Of a stretch of 64,000 nucleotides of DNA, positions 1-12,213 are shown piece by piece; within the stretch, counting starts at the first letter, position 1, and each line of letters opens with the position of its first letter. Source of the stretch: Varanus komodoensis (Eukaryota > Chordata > Lepidosauria > Squamata > Varanidae). Under the pieces are notes generated by a model. It did not search any database. It saw only the letters and a program-made list of their open reading frames with translations, and was not told the DNA's origin. Made by a program: the position numbers and the translations under genes. The stretch spans positions 24,046,274-24,110,273 of the forward strand of contig NW_025335505.1 in the NCBI RefSeq assembly GCF_004798865.1, read 5' to 3'.

Positions 1-58
1 ATTTCTGAGGGGTTAGCGGTTCCTGTATATTCAGGAGAAAAAAAAAGTGACCCAATCC

Positions 59-128
59 TGTTAACCTAGTCAAGAATTTGGTCCTGCTCAAGCCGTATGG
101 CAAACTGTGCTTCAGATGTTAAACTTTA
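59..128 (+). repeat. Direct repeat, left copy
   Basis: 70 bases from tgttaacctagtcaagaatt, matching 1,216-1,285 with about three substitutions. Flanks of the two copies differ. Confidence 0.8.
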
Positions 129-734
129 AACACCTAATATTCGCTGAGAAATGGACTGAGTCTTTTAAAAAGCCCATCTGTTTCAAAATGGTCTTTTACA
201 AAACAAAACAATCTACTCCAATCCTTCACACATTTACATTTAAGGCCTGGAATTGCCCAGAGCTCCCTGCATTTGAGGAATATACTTTCCCCACTCACAA
301 CATGTGCTTACATGCATTTGCCAAAGCTGCCATAGCAAGAGTTTTACTTCAACAGCCCCTTGACAATAATCCCCTTAAATCAGCCATGGGCAACTGCCAG
401 CCTACAGGCCTGATATGGCCAAGGGAGTTCCCCACCCAGCAGGAAGCTAATTTCCCAGGCCAGTCCTCTCAGGTGGAAATAGGTGCCACCCTTGATGGCA
501 GCATCTTTGTCTGCCAGCAGAAATACCCCAGAGGCTGAGCTAGCCTGCCTTTCCTTGGCAGGAAATTCTAAAGCTTGAGAGCAACCGCCAAGACAGTCTC
601 TCTTGCAATTCTGCCTATGCCTCCAGTGGTTGTTGGACAAAGAAGGGCCTCCCCACTTCCCCAAATATTAACATACTAAAGATGAGAATATATGATCTTT
701 TTAAGAACATAATTAGATGTCGATGCATGCTTAC

Positions 735-913
735 TTTGCAGTTTGTGTACCACAGAGCTAAAATGAGGTTTCTCAGAGCTAGGTACATGGTGGGATCTCG
801 TGAATATTCTGGAAACTCATAGAGTTCATCTAATTCCATTACATCTGGTCTTACACACAGTGCTTTACCACATTCATTGGGCTGATAGAAAGGCTGGAAG
901 TATTTGTTCATCC
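735..913 (-). CDS. KDM1B: KDM1B coding exon: start of SWIRM domain
   Basis: 179 bases, entered in phase 1 after acceptor cttccag and left at donor gtaagc. It encodes residues 257-316, including YFQPFYQPNECGKALC and YLALRNLILALWYTNCK, nearly identical to human KDM1B. This is the last exon visible; the next (human EALTPQKC) was not found between the left edge and 735, so it should lie outside the window. Confidence 0.96.
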
Positions 914-3900
914 CTGGAAGATAATCAAGCACAGCACAGGTATAGTTGTACATAGCAACTCGATAAAGTGTGGTCCTTGGAAGTGTGCAGACATGTATAT
1001 TTATTACAGGCAACTGCTTATAATAGGCAAGCAAGTTCAAGAATTTGCTCTTAAGAAAAAGAAACCTTGCTTCTACCAGATAATATTTATATTAAGCTTC
1101 CCCTCACTACTCCAAGCAACTGAGGTGACATATAGTGTATGTTTCAAGACATTACTTGGAGTAATACATATATACACCAAAATTGGGCAACCTGTGGTCA
1201 TCCATATATTTAACGTGTTAACCTAGTCAAGAATTTGGTCCTGTTCAAGCCATATGGCAAACTGTGCTTCAGATATTAAACTTTAGCTGGCTAGGGAAGT
1301 GGGAGCTGTGGGCCAAAACTTCTGGATGGTCACAATTTGCCCACCCCTGGTATAAGCTATGTCAATATCCCATGGCATACATTAGACTTACTTAATGTGG
1401 TGACTCCTCCCAGATGCTTTGGGCTACANNNNNNNNNNNNNNNNNNNNNNNNNNNNNNNNNNNNNNNNNNNNNNNNNNNNNNNNNNNNNNNNNNNNNNNN
1501 NNNNNNNNNNNNNNNNNNNNNNNNNNNNCAGTCACCAAGGCCAATGCATAGAAATGCTGGGAGTTGTAGCCCAAACTATCCCTCCAGTTGAAAACAGATA
1601 GTCTACATAATTTTTGAAAAGGAGACAACTGATTCCTGGAACATTTTCACATTGGAGATATTGATATCATTTGGATCAGTGTATGAATTGACTCAGCAAT
1701 AGTTAGCACACGTTCAAGTGTTCATCGAGAAAAGAGTTTTAAATTCTTTGAGGAGAGTCTTCTTGTCTGCCCTTTGCTGAGCCATCATTTCTTGCTTCAT
1801 TTTTACTGAAGAGTTGTCACCAGTGTACATATTGATTATATAAGGACAGCATATACTGAGCTTAATGAAACCACGGTGCTTTTACTGAATGAACTGGGAG
1901 TACCACCTTATAGGCCCTTCACATTCCTTGTTCTTGGATTTCACATTAGCAGCAGAAAACGTATCTTCTGTTCTCAGTCATCACATGCTGCTACTGAACT
2001 GGACTGATGTGAACACACAAGAAGGGTGTAAACATGATGGTAGTCAAAACGCTATGAAAACTGGCAGGACTGATTCCAAAGCATACTATCAGGCCCAGAA
2101 TTCATTCTTGAACCCACACACAAATCTTTAAAACTGAACTTTAAAAATTATTTATTATAAAGAGTTTTAATACGAGTATAAAAAAAAGAGTCTGCAAAAT
2201 TGTAAAACAAGATTTGTGCTAGAGTAGATCAATGGCCCAGGGTTCTGCTGCCATAGCCCACAAGCAGGAAGTAGAAGAACTAACTACAAAACAATGGTTA
2301 GACTGCAACTCAGTTTAAACCAAAGAAGGCTGCATGGAGAGCTCTTACCCAGGCCATTGTTCAGTACAATCCCTCTTTAAAAGGCACTTAACCTTGCGCA
2401 TTGCTTTTATCAAGCCTGCATGTGAATGGCTCCAGTGCTTGGCACTGAGTATCATTTAAGTGAGACAAGGTATAAGCTGCCAATTAAGTGCAAGACAGGA
2501 CAGAAAACCACACCCAGCTTACCAGCTATAGTAGGCGGAGTCTTTAAATGCTCCATTTTTACTGCATTGGATTCACCAAGCAACCGGTGAGTGCTGGTAC
2601 AAGATGGACTCATACCCACACAGTCTGGGTAGTATGCAGACAGCAAAGGAGCAGCCACACTGTCCTTCAGCAATGGAGGAAGGATGAGCATGGAATACCA
2701 CCAGTGATCTGACACTTCAGCAACTCTCTAGGAAGGAGCATAGGAAAGAGAGGAGAAATAATTGCATGAATAACTAAAGCTTTATCCTCCCGGGTTCTCT
2801 CTCATTCCTGATTAATTTCCACTTGTGGGATGAAAAGACAGATGGATTTCTTTTTTAAATTATATTTACTTCCTCCACATTGGAATAATGAGCGGTACTA
2901 TTTTCCTGGGAGATTCCTTGAATGCAAGAAAAACAGGACCCATTGCAGAACTTGTACAGCAGACTCTGTCTGCCCAAAATGACCTCCAAGGGAAAACTGT
3001 GTGCCATCTCCAGGTGCTCTGTCATGAATGTGGAGGAGTTCATTTCCATGTGAAAATGTTTTAACAGCCTCAAAGAGTTGGGCAGCAGTAAAAAGAAGGG
3101 ACTGGGTGATGTGCCATCCCTCTCTGAGGCCAATTCATGCTCAACAAAAGCCCTAGGCACCACCAAAATCTTTTTGCATTAACAACAGTCAGAGGAGGAA
3201 TCAGGGATAGGAGCTGGTCTTTTAACAAACCTTAGAGATTATCCCATCCCATGTGGACAAAGGAGAAGAATACTAGACACATAAACACCCTTATATATCG
3301 TAAGTTAAACAACTATATCTTAATTACATTAATTTCCTGGATTGGTTAGCTTCAGAAGTCTTTGATCTTTGGGAATAACAAAGCATTCCAGTTCCCAGAA
3401 GTCTGCAGTTTCAAGGGAAGATTGTTTACCCACGTAGACTCAGTTCTTATGAAATAGATGTTAGATCCAATTCATCAGCCCACTGTACATCTGGCTTTGT
3501 TGTGAACACAGTGTGTAAATCCAGAGCTCTCTATTGTTTAGGGCTGAACTACACAGAGTTTTAACTCAGAAATCACGCATGGTTTGTTGTTGGGTTAAAA
3601 CTTTGGATTGTTTAATCCTAATCAGTGCAGAGTGCTGAGTTCACACTTCACAGTATCAAACTCAGATGCAAAGCCAGAAGCAATGAGTGTACAGAACGAA
3701 GAGCACCTGCTTATTCCTGCTGCATCCTGTCAATTCATGGCTTTAAACAACCCATGCATTGATGTTACATGTAAACTGGGACATAATGCATTGACTGTTA
3801 AATAGGCCACCTTTGGGCAGTATACAGTGCTGACAATCAGCCAACTCTAGATATATAGCACCAGTGGCAAGACAAATTTCACAAGAGGAAAGTGGTGCTT

Positions 3901-6900
3901 GCTACCTCAGCCTGAGCAACTAACCATTTCCAGAATAGAACAAATCAGCAAAATTCCTTTCTGTGACTTCCACTGTTCTGACCTATTCCAGAAGCTGTAG
4001 TTCTGGATAGATACTTGACTTATGCAAGCAAACACTACTTTCCTATTGCACTACTGGTCATTCCCAGTTAGCACAGCAGCAGTATTGGATCCTGCTGTCC
4101 CACATTTTCCCACAGTTTTGGTTCATTCCAATACTGCAGGCATTGCTTACCAGATCCTCAGGCATGGAGCACTGGTCTGAGACTTCGATCTGCAATATAT
4201 ATAACTATGTCAGATAACAGTACAGCTTCTCTCACCTGCACAAAGCCACAAAACATTATTTAAGTAAGAGTAAAGAAGTTCTCTTATGTAAACAATGCTT
4301 TGTAACTGGAGCAATAGCATGGCTTCCACTGTAAAGGTCAGGCCAAATTATTTATCATATTTTTATCCTTATATTTTCCATCTGTCTGATAACCATTCTT
4401 ACCCCCATTCTCCCAAGCTGCCTTTCCCCACACAGGGTTACCATTTACATGTTTACCTTTACAAAATTGTTTGAAAAACTACTAGGAAATGAGGACCTTG
4501 AGTCCTTCCATGCAGAAAATGACAGCTTCCTTAAGGAGGCTTACTTCTCTATAACAAACTGGGATGTGGCACCCCCTGCAAATCCACCTGAGATTTTATA
4601 CAAAGAACACCAAGTGATTTCTGCAAAACAGTCTTTTATGAATCTCTCTCATAGTGCTGGTGCGTGTGAATGGCTGCATCACTGCAATGGCATATGAAGT
4701 GTACTGATAAGCATAAGTGTCTACAAACAGAGCAAATGTTTAAGCCTGAAGTAAACATCAGCCTCTAGGAACAACCAAACCAGCAGCATATTCAGTACCT
4801 TGGTGGAATTATTGAGTTTCATGCCACAACGATACGATTTGGCTATTTGTGTGGTAAGCTGGATTTCCTTTGTCAGCTGACGCCATTTTCCACACTCTGG
4901 CTTTGTGCACTGGACCTGGAAATAAAATTAAGTAATAGTCTTTTTTCTTACATATCAAAAAGCAAACACAAGCTAATACAACCAGAAAGATGTTTCTCAA
5001 CTGTTCCAGCAGACCTCTTCAAGGAGAAACAATGACCTGCTTGGAGAGACATACAATCTGTTCAACTTCCCATCAAGCTTGTAGGAGTAGGAATGTGTGG
5101 CCATGTTCACACAAGACACCAAGCCAGAATTCTCTTTGCATTTTTCATTTTGTGCAATAAACACAATGAATAATGAATGAATAGAACAAGTAGAAGAACT
5201 GCAACAATTAAGTTTGACACCATGGAATTACATTAGGTATATTATTTGTATGGAAATGTGTTTGCATGCAGTTCTAACGTTTAAAAAATATTTGCAACAC
5301 AGTAACAACTAAAAAAGGAAATTCATATCATAAAACAAAAATATACAGTAATTGTTAACATCTCACTTGATACAGGAGGAAGAAAAGATTTTACACTTCC
5401 ATTTCACATGTTGCTATAAGTAACCCATGTACCTAAATAGGCATCCCAGTAAATTTGATACTGTTTGAGATAGGACCAAATGTAGCAAGAGCAGTAAGTT
5501 TTGGAATCCAATCTTTCTCTCCTCCCACTTCTCTTTCCAAGCAATCAAGATAAGAGGCTTCTAACTACAGTCTTTATTATGTTAAAACTGGCCACCTAGG
5601 CTGGCTTTGTGATACAAAAGGAGTATTGCAGAAGTCATTCACAAAATACCAAAGTTAGGAAGTCTTAGGAAGCCAGCTAATTCCGGAAACAGGGTTCATG
5701 ATAAGAGGTTGATTTCAAACTGAGCCCTCTCCTCAGTTCCCAACTAGAAGGAGTTTGTTGCACTCTAGTTCCTGTATGCCAGATGGCAGGAAAGATGGAC
5801 ACTCCTTGATTGCTCTCTGATCTGATGCCAGGCTTTGGAACTTATCAAGTTACATACACCTGCTGCCCCAGCCCAGTCTGTTCAACAGTGTTTTCCTCAG
5901 AACAGACATGGTCTGATTCCCCCTGGCTTGGCTTATTTCAGGGCATTCTGGCCTTGGCATTTGAGCCAAGAAATCTGGCCTGTCCTCTTCTTCCAGTTCT
6001 GATTCAAACTCTGAGGGAACTGCCGTAGAATGCTGTATTTTGGGAGAAGTGGGCACAGCCCCCAGTGAGATTGTTAGCCACCGAGTGCTGGATGGATGTT
6101 TTTCCTTCCAAGCCTGAAGTATAATTCTCTTCCTAACTGTAGGTCTTGCATTGTTGATACTTAATATACATTTTTAATTATACTGAGTGGCATCATCCTA
6201 GTTAAGTTTTCTTTTCAAATTGTGCTAGCTTCTGAAAATGGCATTCCTGGGTCGTTTTGCAATCTGGAAAAGTGCAAGAGGCATGGCCACAACTAAGTAT
6301 GAGCCAACAAAGGGCCACCTGTTCCTAGCTTGTTCCCTGGGTCCCCCCCGCCCAGCTACCCCACAAGCCAGAATGAATCTGCTCTTTCTTTCTGGCTTCA
6401 TGGGAGAAATGAATACAGCCAAGCAAACCTCCTGCCTCTCTTCCAGAGGATCACTTTCATTATTAAGTGAAAATTAACTTGATTTAAATATAGCAATTTG
6501 GACACAAAGAAACTGTTGGGGACCATCTTGGGATTGAAAGTGGGAATAATATGAAGGACACACACACAATTTAGTGGTAGAGCATATGCATGCTTTGCAT
6601 ACAGCAGGTCCTTGATTTTTCCCACCTGGAAAATATCCCTGAGGAACAGGGAAGTGAGGAAAAAATCCTGGAGAGCTCTTGCTAATCAGTATAGGCAATA
6701 CTGACCTATAATCAAGCTAGATGGGCTGATGATGGTGGTGGTAGTATTAGTGGTTACATTTATGCTTTGCATCTCTTGCTCTTGCAAGGAACCCAAGGCA
6801 GCTTACAAAGTTCTCCTCTCCATTTTATTCTCACAGTATCAACCCTGTGAAGTAGGTTGGGCTGAGAGTTTGTGACTGGCCCAAAGTCACACAGTGAGCT

Positions 6901-9900
6901 CCAGGGCTAAGATAGGCCTTCAAGTTGGATATCCTTCGTTCCAGTCCATATTACTCTGGCTCTCAGTAATGTTTTTTTTAACTACTTTTAAGTGTCCTTC
7001 AAATATAATTTTCACCAGAAGACCCTAAGATCTACCACATAGTCCTTCCTTCAAAAACCTTCAAGTTATTGGGAATGGGAAGACAAAAATCTGCATGTAT
7101 TACTTTCACAGTGATACATCATTAAGAAAAATATGCTTACCCAGTAAGGGAGCTGTTGATCAGCCATAAAAGCTTTAGGACTGGGTTCACTTTTTCCGTT
7201 ACTGGTCCAGATCCTTTTCCAGGCAGTGTATTTTTCATAGCCATCTTTATGACTAAGAAGAGTGACAAAGCAACTGGTAAGTAGAAGGAACAAATGAGCT
7301 GGATATGGTTTGGGGTATTTAATATCTGCAGCTTATTTCAAATGTGCAATGCTAAGAAAAAGAGCTAGGCAGGACAACAACAGAATGATAGTCAAGATAT
7401 TTTTTTTCCAAAATAAGCATAGTTTGTATAGAGAAACTTTGAAGCAATCTTATGCATAATTTTTACTTTACTTAGTCTGATAATTTGATTATATATTCAT
7501 TCAAGGATTAATCTAAGGATGAATTCAAATACCCCCACTCCCAATCTTGGATCCTCAAATCAACACACAATAATTTCACTGTCCATCCAATTTTCATCCA
7601 TCCATTCAAATGTGGTCTTTCCAGAGTAACTTTAACAGACAGCCTGTGTTCCAGGAAAATATCCATGCATTCCACTGGTGATGCACATTTTCTAGCTGAA
7701 AGCAATTTATGATAATGTTCAAAAGTTCACAGCTGGCAATAAGGTCTGTTAAAGTCACTGTGGGTGTATGGAGCAGTTCTGGCTTCCTAACAAGCACACA
7801 AGAAATACTTAGGGTGCAATCCTGTACAATGACTACAGCATGCTGCATGTTGTAGGACTTTTCTATTTAAACATGCATAGGACTGAAACCTTAAAGAATA
7901 CACAAGCTTTAACTCATATTATTGATTGCCTTTCACTAAAGCTGATCTGAAGAGGAAGTTTTGAGATTATTTTCCAAAAGTGTATCTACCAATCTTTTAA
8001 GAGGGCATCTTTCAAAAAGAGGCACAAACATTGATTCCCAGCTAATGCACAATCTTTCAGCTCATGACAGTAGTGCAGGCAGGTGAAGCTGGGCTTCTTG
8101 CCACTACAGTGTGGTAAGCCTCTGACAGCAGCCTGCAAGTGTTCTGTAGGCACTCTGGAAGCAGCTGACAGCAGTGCTTGCCTGGACAGTGGCAACTCTC
8201 CCCCACAACCACTGCTGGCCTAAACCACTTGGCGCTTTGGAGGCAGCTGTCAGCCATGCTCACAGGCTAGCTGCTTGACAAAAGCAGCAAAGGGATTTTG
8301 TTGCTCTTCTCAAGCATCTCACTAACTGTCAGGACTGGTCATGACAGATCATGTCATCCAGGTTTGAATGACCCAACATCCCATTGTGGGTCAAACAACA
8401 CTACAACAGAGTATTGTTTCTAATTGTGGTTACAAACCATGACAAGAACCAATCATTGGTAACTACTAGTGAGTTTTCATGACACAACCAACCAATGACA
8501 GCATCTAATGGTTGGTTGTGTGATGTTATTGTTATTAAAATTTATTAACTCATTGTTATTAAAATCATTTGGCACTGCATGAAAAGAGTTGAACATACAT
8601 CTTATCAAGAATAACCATAGATTCCATAGAGTTAGTATACCTTCTGTAATAATGATCAAAGCACTCATTACAGAAATGTTCTCCACAGGAGAGATGATAC
8701 CATCTTGATGTATAGCCATTTTTAGCACACCTAAAACATGAGAAAATGACAACACTAAATGCCTTGTTCTGATGTTTGAAAATACTTCACAACACTAGCT
8801 ATGTTTGCAATTTTCAAACACTTATATTCATTTATCCTTAACCTTGAATTAAAATGCAGGGGTGGCAGCACTGAGAATGGCGAGAGAGGGAGAGAGAGCC
8901 AGTGTGGTGGCTTGATAGCTGGACTGGGGACCTGGGAGATCCAGGTTCCCATCTCCACCCAGCCATGAAGTTCACTCAGTGACTTCGGGCCAGTCATGAT
9001 CTCTCAGCCAAACCTACCTCATTGCTATAAGGATATAATGGACTGGAAGAAAACTTTAGGTTCCTCACAAGAGGAAGAAAGGTAGGGTATAAATGTAATG
9101 TAAGCATCATCTAAAAAGTATGAGGGCTTTTTGTTGTAGTTATTTTGCAAGGCTCACTTGTTAGATAATTCTAATTTTGATTGCGGGTTGCCATATGTTG
9201 GAGATGAAAGCAGGTAACATTTTAGATAGTGCATTCTTTTATTGTCTCTCTCAACTGAAGAAGAGCTGTGCTGGATCAGACCAATGTCTGTCTAGTCCAG
9301 CATCCCTAGTTATACAATGGTCAGAGCAGATGCCCTGATGGGGGAGACCATAGGGAAGACACAAGTACAATAGTACTTTCCCACCCCACTCACACTCCCT
9401 AGAAACTGATATTGAAGGATGTATTGCGTTTAATACTGGAGGCAAGATATAGCCATTGCAAGTGGTGGACATTAATAGCTGTTTCTTCCATGAAACTCTT
9501 AACACCTATAAAGAAACATCCCAGAGCTCTTCATATAGCCAGTAGACAGTAACTAGTTTGATAATTTTATATATCTGGTCTTCCTTAACTCAGAAAGGGG
9601 TAAACGGAGAACTGTAAAAGAGGAAATGGCACTGGTAGTAGCAATTAAACAAAGAAAGGGCTTTTTGCTTAAAACTTGTTTCCATTTTTAAACCAGCTTA
9701 TTCAGAAAGACCCTATCCTTATTATGAGAATGGGTTATTTTAATTTGAGAATATACATGCCTATGCTCACTTGCTAACTATGGCAATTGTTTCATGAAAT
9801 TACATGCTAACCAATAATGGAAGAGTTTCAGAATGGATTGAACAAGCTGTTCTTTAAATGAAGGGATTACAAAGAAGGCCACTGTCCAGAACTTGGAACA

Positions 9901-12209
9901 AGCAACGTGGCTTTCTAGTGTTCCTTTAAACCGTTACTTCCTGTAGGTCCAACGCCAGCCTTGGATCTATGATAACTATATCAGTAGTTGCAAGACAACC
10001 TTCTCATTCCATAGCATCAAGGCAGTGCCCAACAGATTGCACTGAGGGAGACGGTCATTCCACCAAACATGGTCATTCCACCAGCCCTGCTTACAGAAAT
10101 ATTTCCCCCTCTTCCCAGTTTCTTTGTCCTTGTGTGCTGTCTTTTAAGCCCATGCAGAACGCCTGTCTTGTTTAACTGCTTGCATATAAGGTGCTCTGGG
10201 AACTTTTTTGCCTGAGAAACAACATACAAATAATTAAATAAATTCATAATAATAATAATATGGTTGAAAATGCCTGTATCTATACCTGTGCTTTTGTGAG
10301 GGCAGACACAAAAACTGGAATCTTCCTTACACTGCAGCCTCAATGCAAGCTTGATGTTATGGGACAGAGTTATGACTATCCAGTGTATTTCCCATATCCT
10401 GGTTCAATTCATCCTTGAAACTTTTTGGAAGTTCTAACTTGGTCATGTTAAAGTATTTCCAAAAGCAGCTGGATCCACTAAGATCCATCAGAAAAAAAGA
10501 GGCAAGCTTCCTATATTAAAAACAGACACAGATATTCACACAAATAAAGCTGAAAAGAAGATTCAGTAAGATAATTTGTTGAAATAGGACCAGGAATTGG
10601 AGAGAAGAAGACCATACCTTTCAGCAGCACTAGCAAAGCACACTGGACATGTTGCAGTACATCCTGCTTTTTCACACTTCCGATACTTCTTCTCTGAAGC
10701 ATCTTCATCATCCTCTGCAGCCTTTTTCCTCACCTAATAGAATATCATGACTACAACTGTAAAACTCTGCAGAGTTGCATTTATATGCCAACAGCATTCT
10801 TTATTACTGAGTGGTGGAAGAAGGTTACAGTAATCTGTATTCATATATTTGGCATTCCTGAGCCAAACCTTTTCTGCAGGAAGCAAGATAGACACACACA
10901 CACACACACACACACAATCAAGTTAGTTGTGTGCATGCATTCAACAAGGTAAAGAAGAATAATCACAATAAAGAAAATTTTGTAACTGCAAAAGGAAAAA
11001 ATCCAGGAGAACTGCACTCCTTATAATGCTGAAAAATAGCTCAGGTTTTGCAGAACTGAGTAAAGTCTATTGCACATTACAAGCCAACCTGCAATCCAGT
11101 ACAAACAAACTTACTTGAACCTAAGATAACTTGCTGAGCATGAAATTAATGGCATACCAAGAAAGAGATGCATAGGATTGTGGCACTCTTTGTTTCCTAA
11201 GCAGATCTGATGCATCGTGGGTTATATCCAATGTTAGCCCAACTGACTCATTGAAATGAATGAAAAGTTAGATCAGCATTGGTACAACGCTTGCCCTATA
11301 ACCACATAACCTAAATTATTAGGATTTAAGCCAAAATTAGTTCCATTGACTTCAGTGCTATTAAGTAGCCCTCTCTGAATTTCAGTGCATGGCAAAAACT
11401 GGGTAAAGGCTCTGGTTGATCTGTAGAAATTGAACTGTCTTAGCCTGTGGCTCAATTATTTTTACTGATATTTCCACTGGTATTTTTAGGATGGTTTTCA
11501 TGTTGAAAATTGCCTAGGATTGAAAGGAGGGTTAATTTTAAAAGCAAAATAGGCAAGCTAAAATGTAGAGACAATTTAACTAGTTTGTGGTTGGTTTCTT
11601 CAAGTCCTAATGTGCTGAATGTATTTTGGAGAGGCACAAGGTAACTTTATAACAGGATCTTGCGCGCGCACACCCACACCCACGCACACACACTAACACC
11701 CTATCCAGAAATTATAGCCTTGCATAGCTGAAATTGCATGACTGGGGTATGCTGTCATGCTTGCTAGCCCCATTCCATTGTATCTCCATCACCCAGCCTT
11801 GCTGCCCTTCACATGCTGGAGAAAGAAGATCTGTAGTAGGAAGTCCACTCTACACAGTGGACACTCTGCACAGTCTACTGGAATCCTACATAACTCAGAT
11901 TCTACGCCACACAGGGAGGCTACCTGGATCAAACAGGTTTCCCACTGCAGAACATCATCCTTGAACATATGGAGAGCCATGGGGCCAGGCAGAACAGACA
12001 CAGTGAAGGACTGGGGACAGCAGGCACATGCCCAGGCACCTCACCTCATGTGGGCTAGAACAGCTGAAGAGAACTTAACTAAAAACTGTCTCAACTTGGT
12101 CTACAGCTAGATGAAATACCTGTCTCCCCGAACTCCTCAAAGGAAGATTATCAGGAGACTGGTCCACAGCTGGTGTCTTTTTCTTTGTTCGGACCCTCCC
12201 AGCTGACAT
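735..12209 (-). CDS. KDM1B: KDM1B (LSD2/AOF1), 5' half of the coding region, eight exons
   Basis: FAD-dependent histone H3K4me1/me2 demethylase of the nucleus, known from mammals for its role in oocyte imprinting. Eight coding exons on the minus strand (12209-12120, 10733-10618, 8730-8641, 7252-7141, 4915-4799, 4189-4151, 2727-2523, 913-735) join in phase to 948 bases, 316 residues. The start is MSAGRVRTKKK, against MATPRGRTKKK in human. Zinc ligands of the N-terminal C4H2C2 finger (C50, C55, C59, C62, H81, H87, C89, C92) and of the CW finger (C139, C144, C166, C182) are all present. The SWIRM domain begins near residue 257 and runs off the left edge with the amine-oxidase domain. Every intron is GT-AG and no exon has a break. 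Order relative to TPMT, NHLRC1 and KIF13A matches human 6p22.3. Identity rests on near-identical peptides over all exons. Confidence 0.97.
1179..1349. repeat. hAT-like MITE with a long interior
   Basis: Left end attgggcaacctgtggtcat and right end aatttgcccacccctgg are inverted relatives (the right end reads ccaggggtgggcaaatt on the other strand). The interior holds a 70-base block that also occurs at 59-128. Confidence 0.5.
1216..1285 (+). repeat. Direct repeat, right copy
   Basis: Second copy of the block at 59-128, 1,157 bases away. The KDM1B exon at 735-913 lies between the two. Confidence 0.8.
1405..1595. other. Assembly gap inside a MITE-like repeat
   Basis: Positions 1429-1528 are 100 N, the usual placeholder for a gap of unknown size. 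The flanks (cccagatgctttgggctaca on the left, aaatgctgggagttgtagcc on the right) look like the two halves of a short hAT-like MITE. The gap lies in a KDM1B intron, so no exon needs to be missing. Confidence 0.7.
2523..2727 (-). CDS. KDM1B: KDM1B coding exon: linker between CW finger and SWIRM
   Basis: 205 bases, residues 189-256, starting R-V-A-E-V-S-D-H-W-W-Y and containing SMLILPPLLKDSVAAPLL and YYPDCVGMSPSCTST, as in human KDM1B. The tail after TSTHR is a few residues shorter than the human linker and poorly conserved. Acceptor ctag and donor gtaagc are intact. Confidence 0.95.
4151..4189 (-). CDS. KDM1B: KDM1B 39-base micro-exon, end of CW finger
   Basis: Thirteen codons, IEVSDQCSMPEDL, against ETSDHCSLPEDL in human. 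It supplies C182, the fourth CW zinc ligand. Flanked by acceptor attgcag and donor gtaagc, phase 0 on both sides. Too short to see as an open frame; it was found by splice sites and similarity. Confidence 0.93.
4799..4915 (-). CDS. KDM1B: KDM1B coding exon: core of the CW zinc finger
   Basis: 117 bases, 39 codons, residues 137-175, with VQCTKPECGKWRQLTKEIQL and IAKSYRCGMK. It carries CW ligands C139, C144 and C166 and the tryptophan W147. Acceptor atttccag, donor gtactg. Confidence 0.96.
6550..6735 (+). mobile_element. tRNA-Ala-derived SINE
   Basis: tagtggtagagcatatgcat, then gctttgcat and caggtccttgattttt follow the box A, anticodon-stem and box B layout of an alanine tRNA. The body continues with ctggagagctcttgctaatc, aatactgacc and ctagatgggctga, a typical squamate SINE body. 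Diverged. Confidence 0.6.
6750..6965 (-). mobile_element. tRNA-derived SINE, reverse orientation
   Basis: Contains aaggcagcttacaaagttct, aaccctgtgaagtaggttgg and tggcccaaagtcacacagtg, the reverse complement of the SINE body seen at 8,894. The tRNA-like head would be at the right end, near 6,960. Confidence 0.6.
7141..7252 (-). CDS. KDM1B: KDM1B coding exon between the two zinc fingers
   Basis: 112 bases, residues 99-136, with HKDGYEKYTAWKRIWTSNGK and AFMADQQLPYW, nearly identical to human. The first base completes a split serine codon from the exon before. Acceptor cttcttag, donor gtaagc. Confidence 0.96.
8090..8540 (+). repeat. Unclassified interspersed repeat X, copy 1
   Basis: Contains ggcgctttggaggcagctgt, cttgacaaaagcagcaaagg, gacagatcatgtcatccagg and an imperfectly palindromic right end (accaaccaatgacagcatc, then taatggttggttgtg). 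It shares order and wording with 39,180-39,815. Confidence 0.5.
8641..8730 (-). CDS. KDM1B: KDM1B coding exon: second half of C4H2C2 zinc finger
   Basis: 90 bases encoding CAKNGYTSRWYHLSCGEHFC and NECFDHYYR, identical to human in this stretch. It supplies H81, H87, C89 and C92. Split codons at both ends agree with the neighbouring exons. Acceptor atgttttag, donor gtatac. Confidence 0.96.
8894..9106 (+). mobile_element. tRNA-derived SINE
   Basis: Starts gagagccagtgtggtggctt and carries a box B-like ggttcccatctcc, then tgacttcgggccagtcatga, tcagccaaacctacctcatt and a tail ggtagggtataaatgtaatg. Typical squamate head-body-tail order. Confidence 0.72.
9250..9420 (-). repeat. CR1/SINE-type 3' repeat, reverse orientation
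   Basis: Contains gctggatcagaccaatgtct and gtctagtccagcatcc, the reverse of a common squamate retroposon 3' region. A short piece of the same sequence in the sense direction lies at 36,783-36,835. Confidence 0.45.
10175..10262 (+). repeat. Retroposon tail with ATA repeat
   Basis: ggtgctctgggaactttttt, then acatacaaataattaaataa and an ATA repeat looks like a SINE or LINE 3' tail. Confidence 0.4.
10618..10733 (-). CDS. KDM1B: KDM1B coding exon: first half of C4H2C2 zinc finger
   Basis: 116 bases encoding an acidic lead (AAEDDEDASEKKYRK) and CEKAGCTATCPVCFASAAE, with zinc ligands C50, C55, C59 and C62. Acceptor ttctattag, donor gtatgg. The acidic and basic lead is the variable N-terminal region of the family. 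Confidence 0.96.
10892..10916. repeat. (CA)n microsatellite
   Basis: About 12 CA units in a KDM1B intron. Confidence 0.95.
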
Positions 12210-12213
12210 GGTG
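12120..12213 (-). CDS. KDM1B: KDM1B first coding exon with start codon
   Basis: Exon of 94 bases after acceptor tatcctgcag; four bases of 5' UTR (cacc) precede ATG at 12209-12207, a good Kozak context. It encodes 30 residues, MSAGRVRTKKKTPAVDQSPD then NLPLRSSGRQ, against human MATPRGRTKKKASFDHSPDS then LPLRSSGRQ. Donor is gtattt. Confidence 0.95.

Noticed and set aside
2855-3166. 103-codon open frame on the minus strand in a KDM1B intron
   Set aside because: No match to KDM1B, no recognisable domain and no splice sites in the right place. Probably chance or old repeat.
3540-3800. Segment with aaccatg/catggttt-like inverted words, also near 14,870-15,010 and 24,480-24,670
   Set aside because: May be old DNA-transposon remains, but ends and target duplications could not be defined.
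5850-6056. Glu-rich 68-codon frame on the minus strand, and a similar-looking block near 28,800-29,080
   Set aside because: Could be debris of an old retroelement, but no diagnostic motif was seen, so no call is made.
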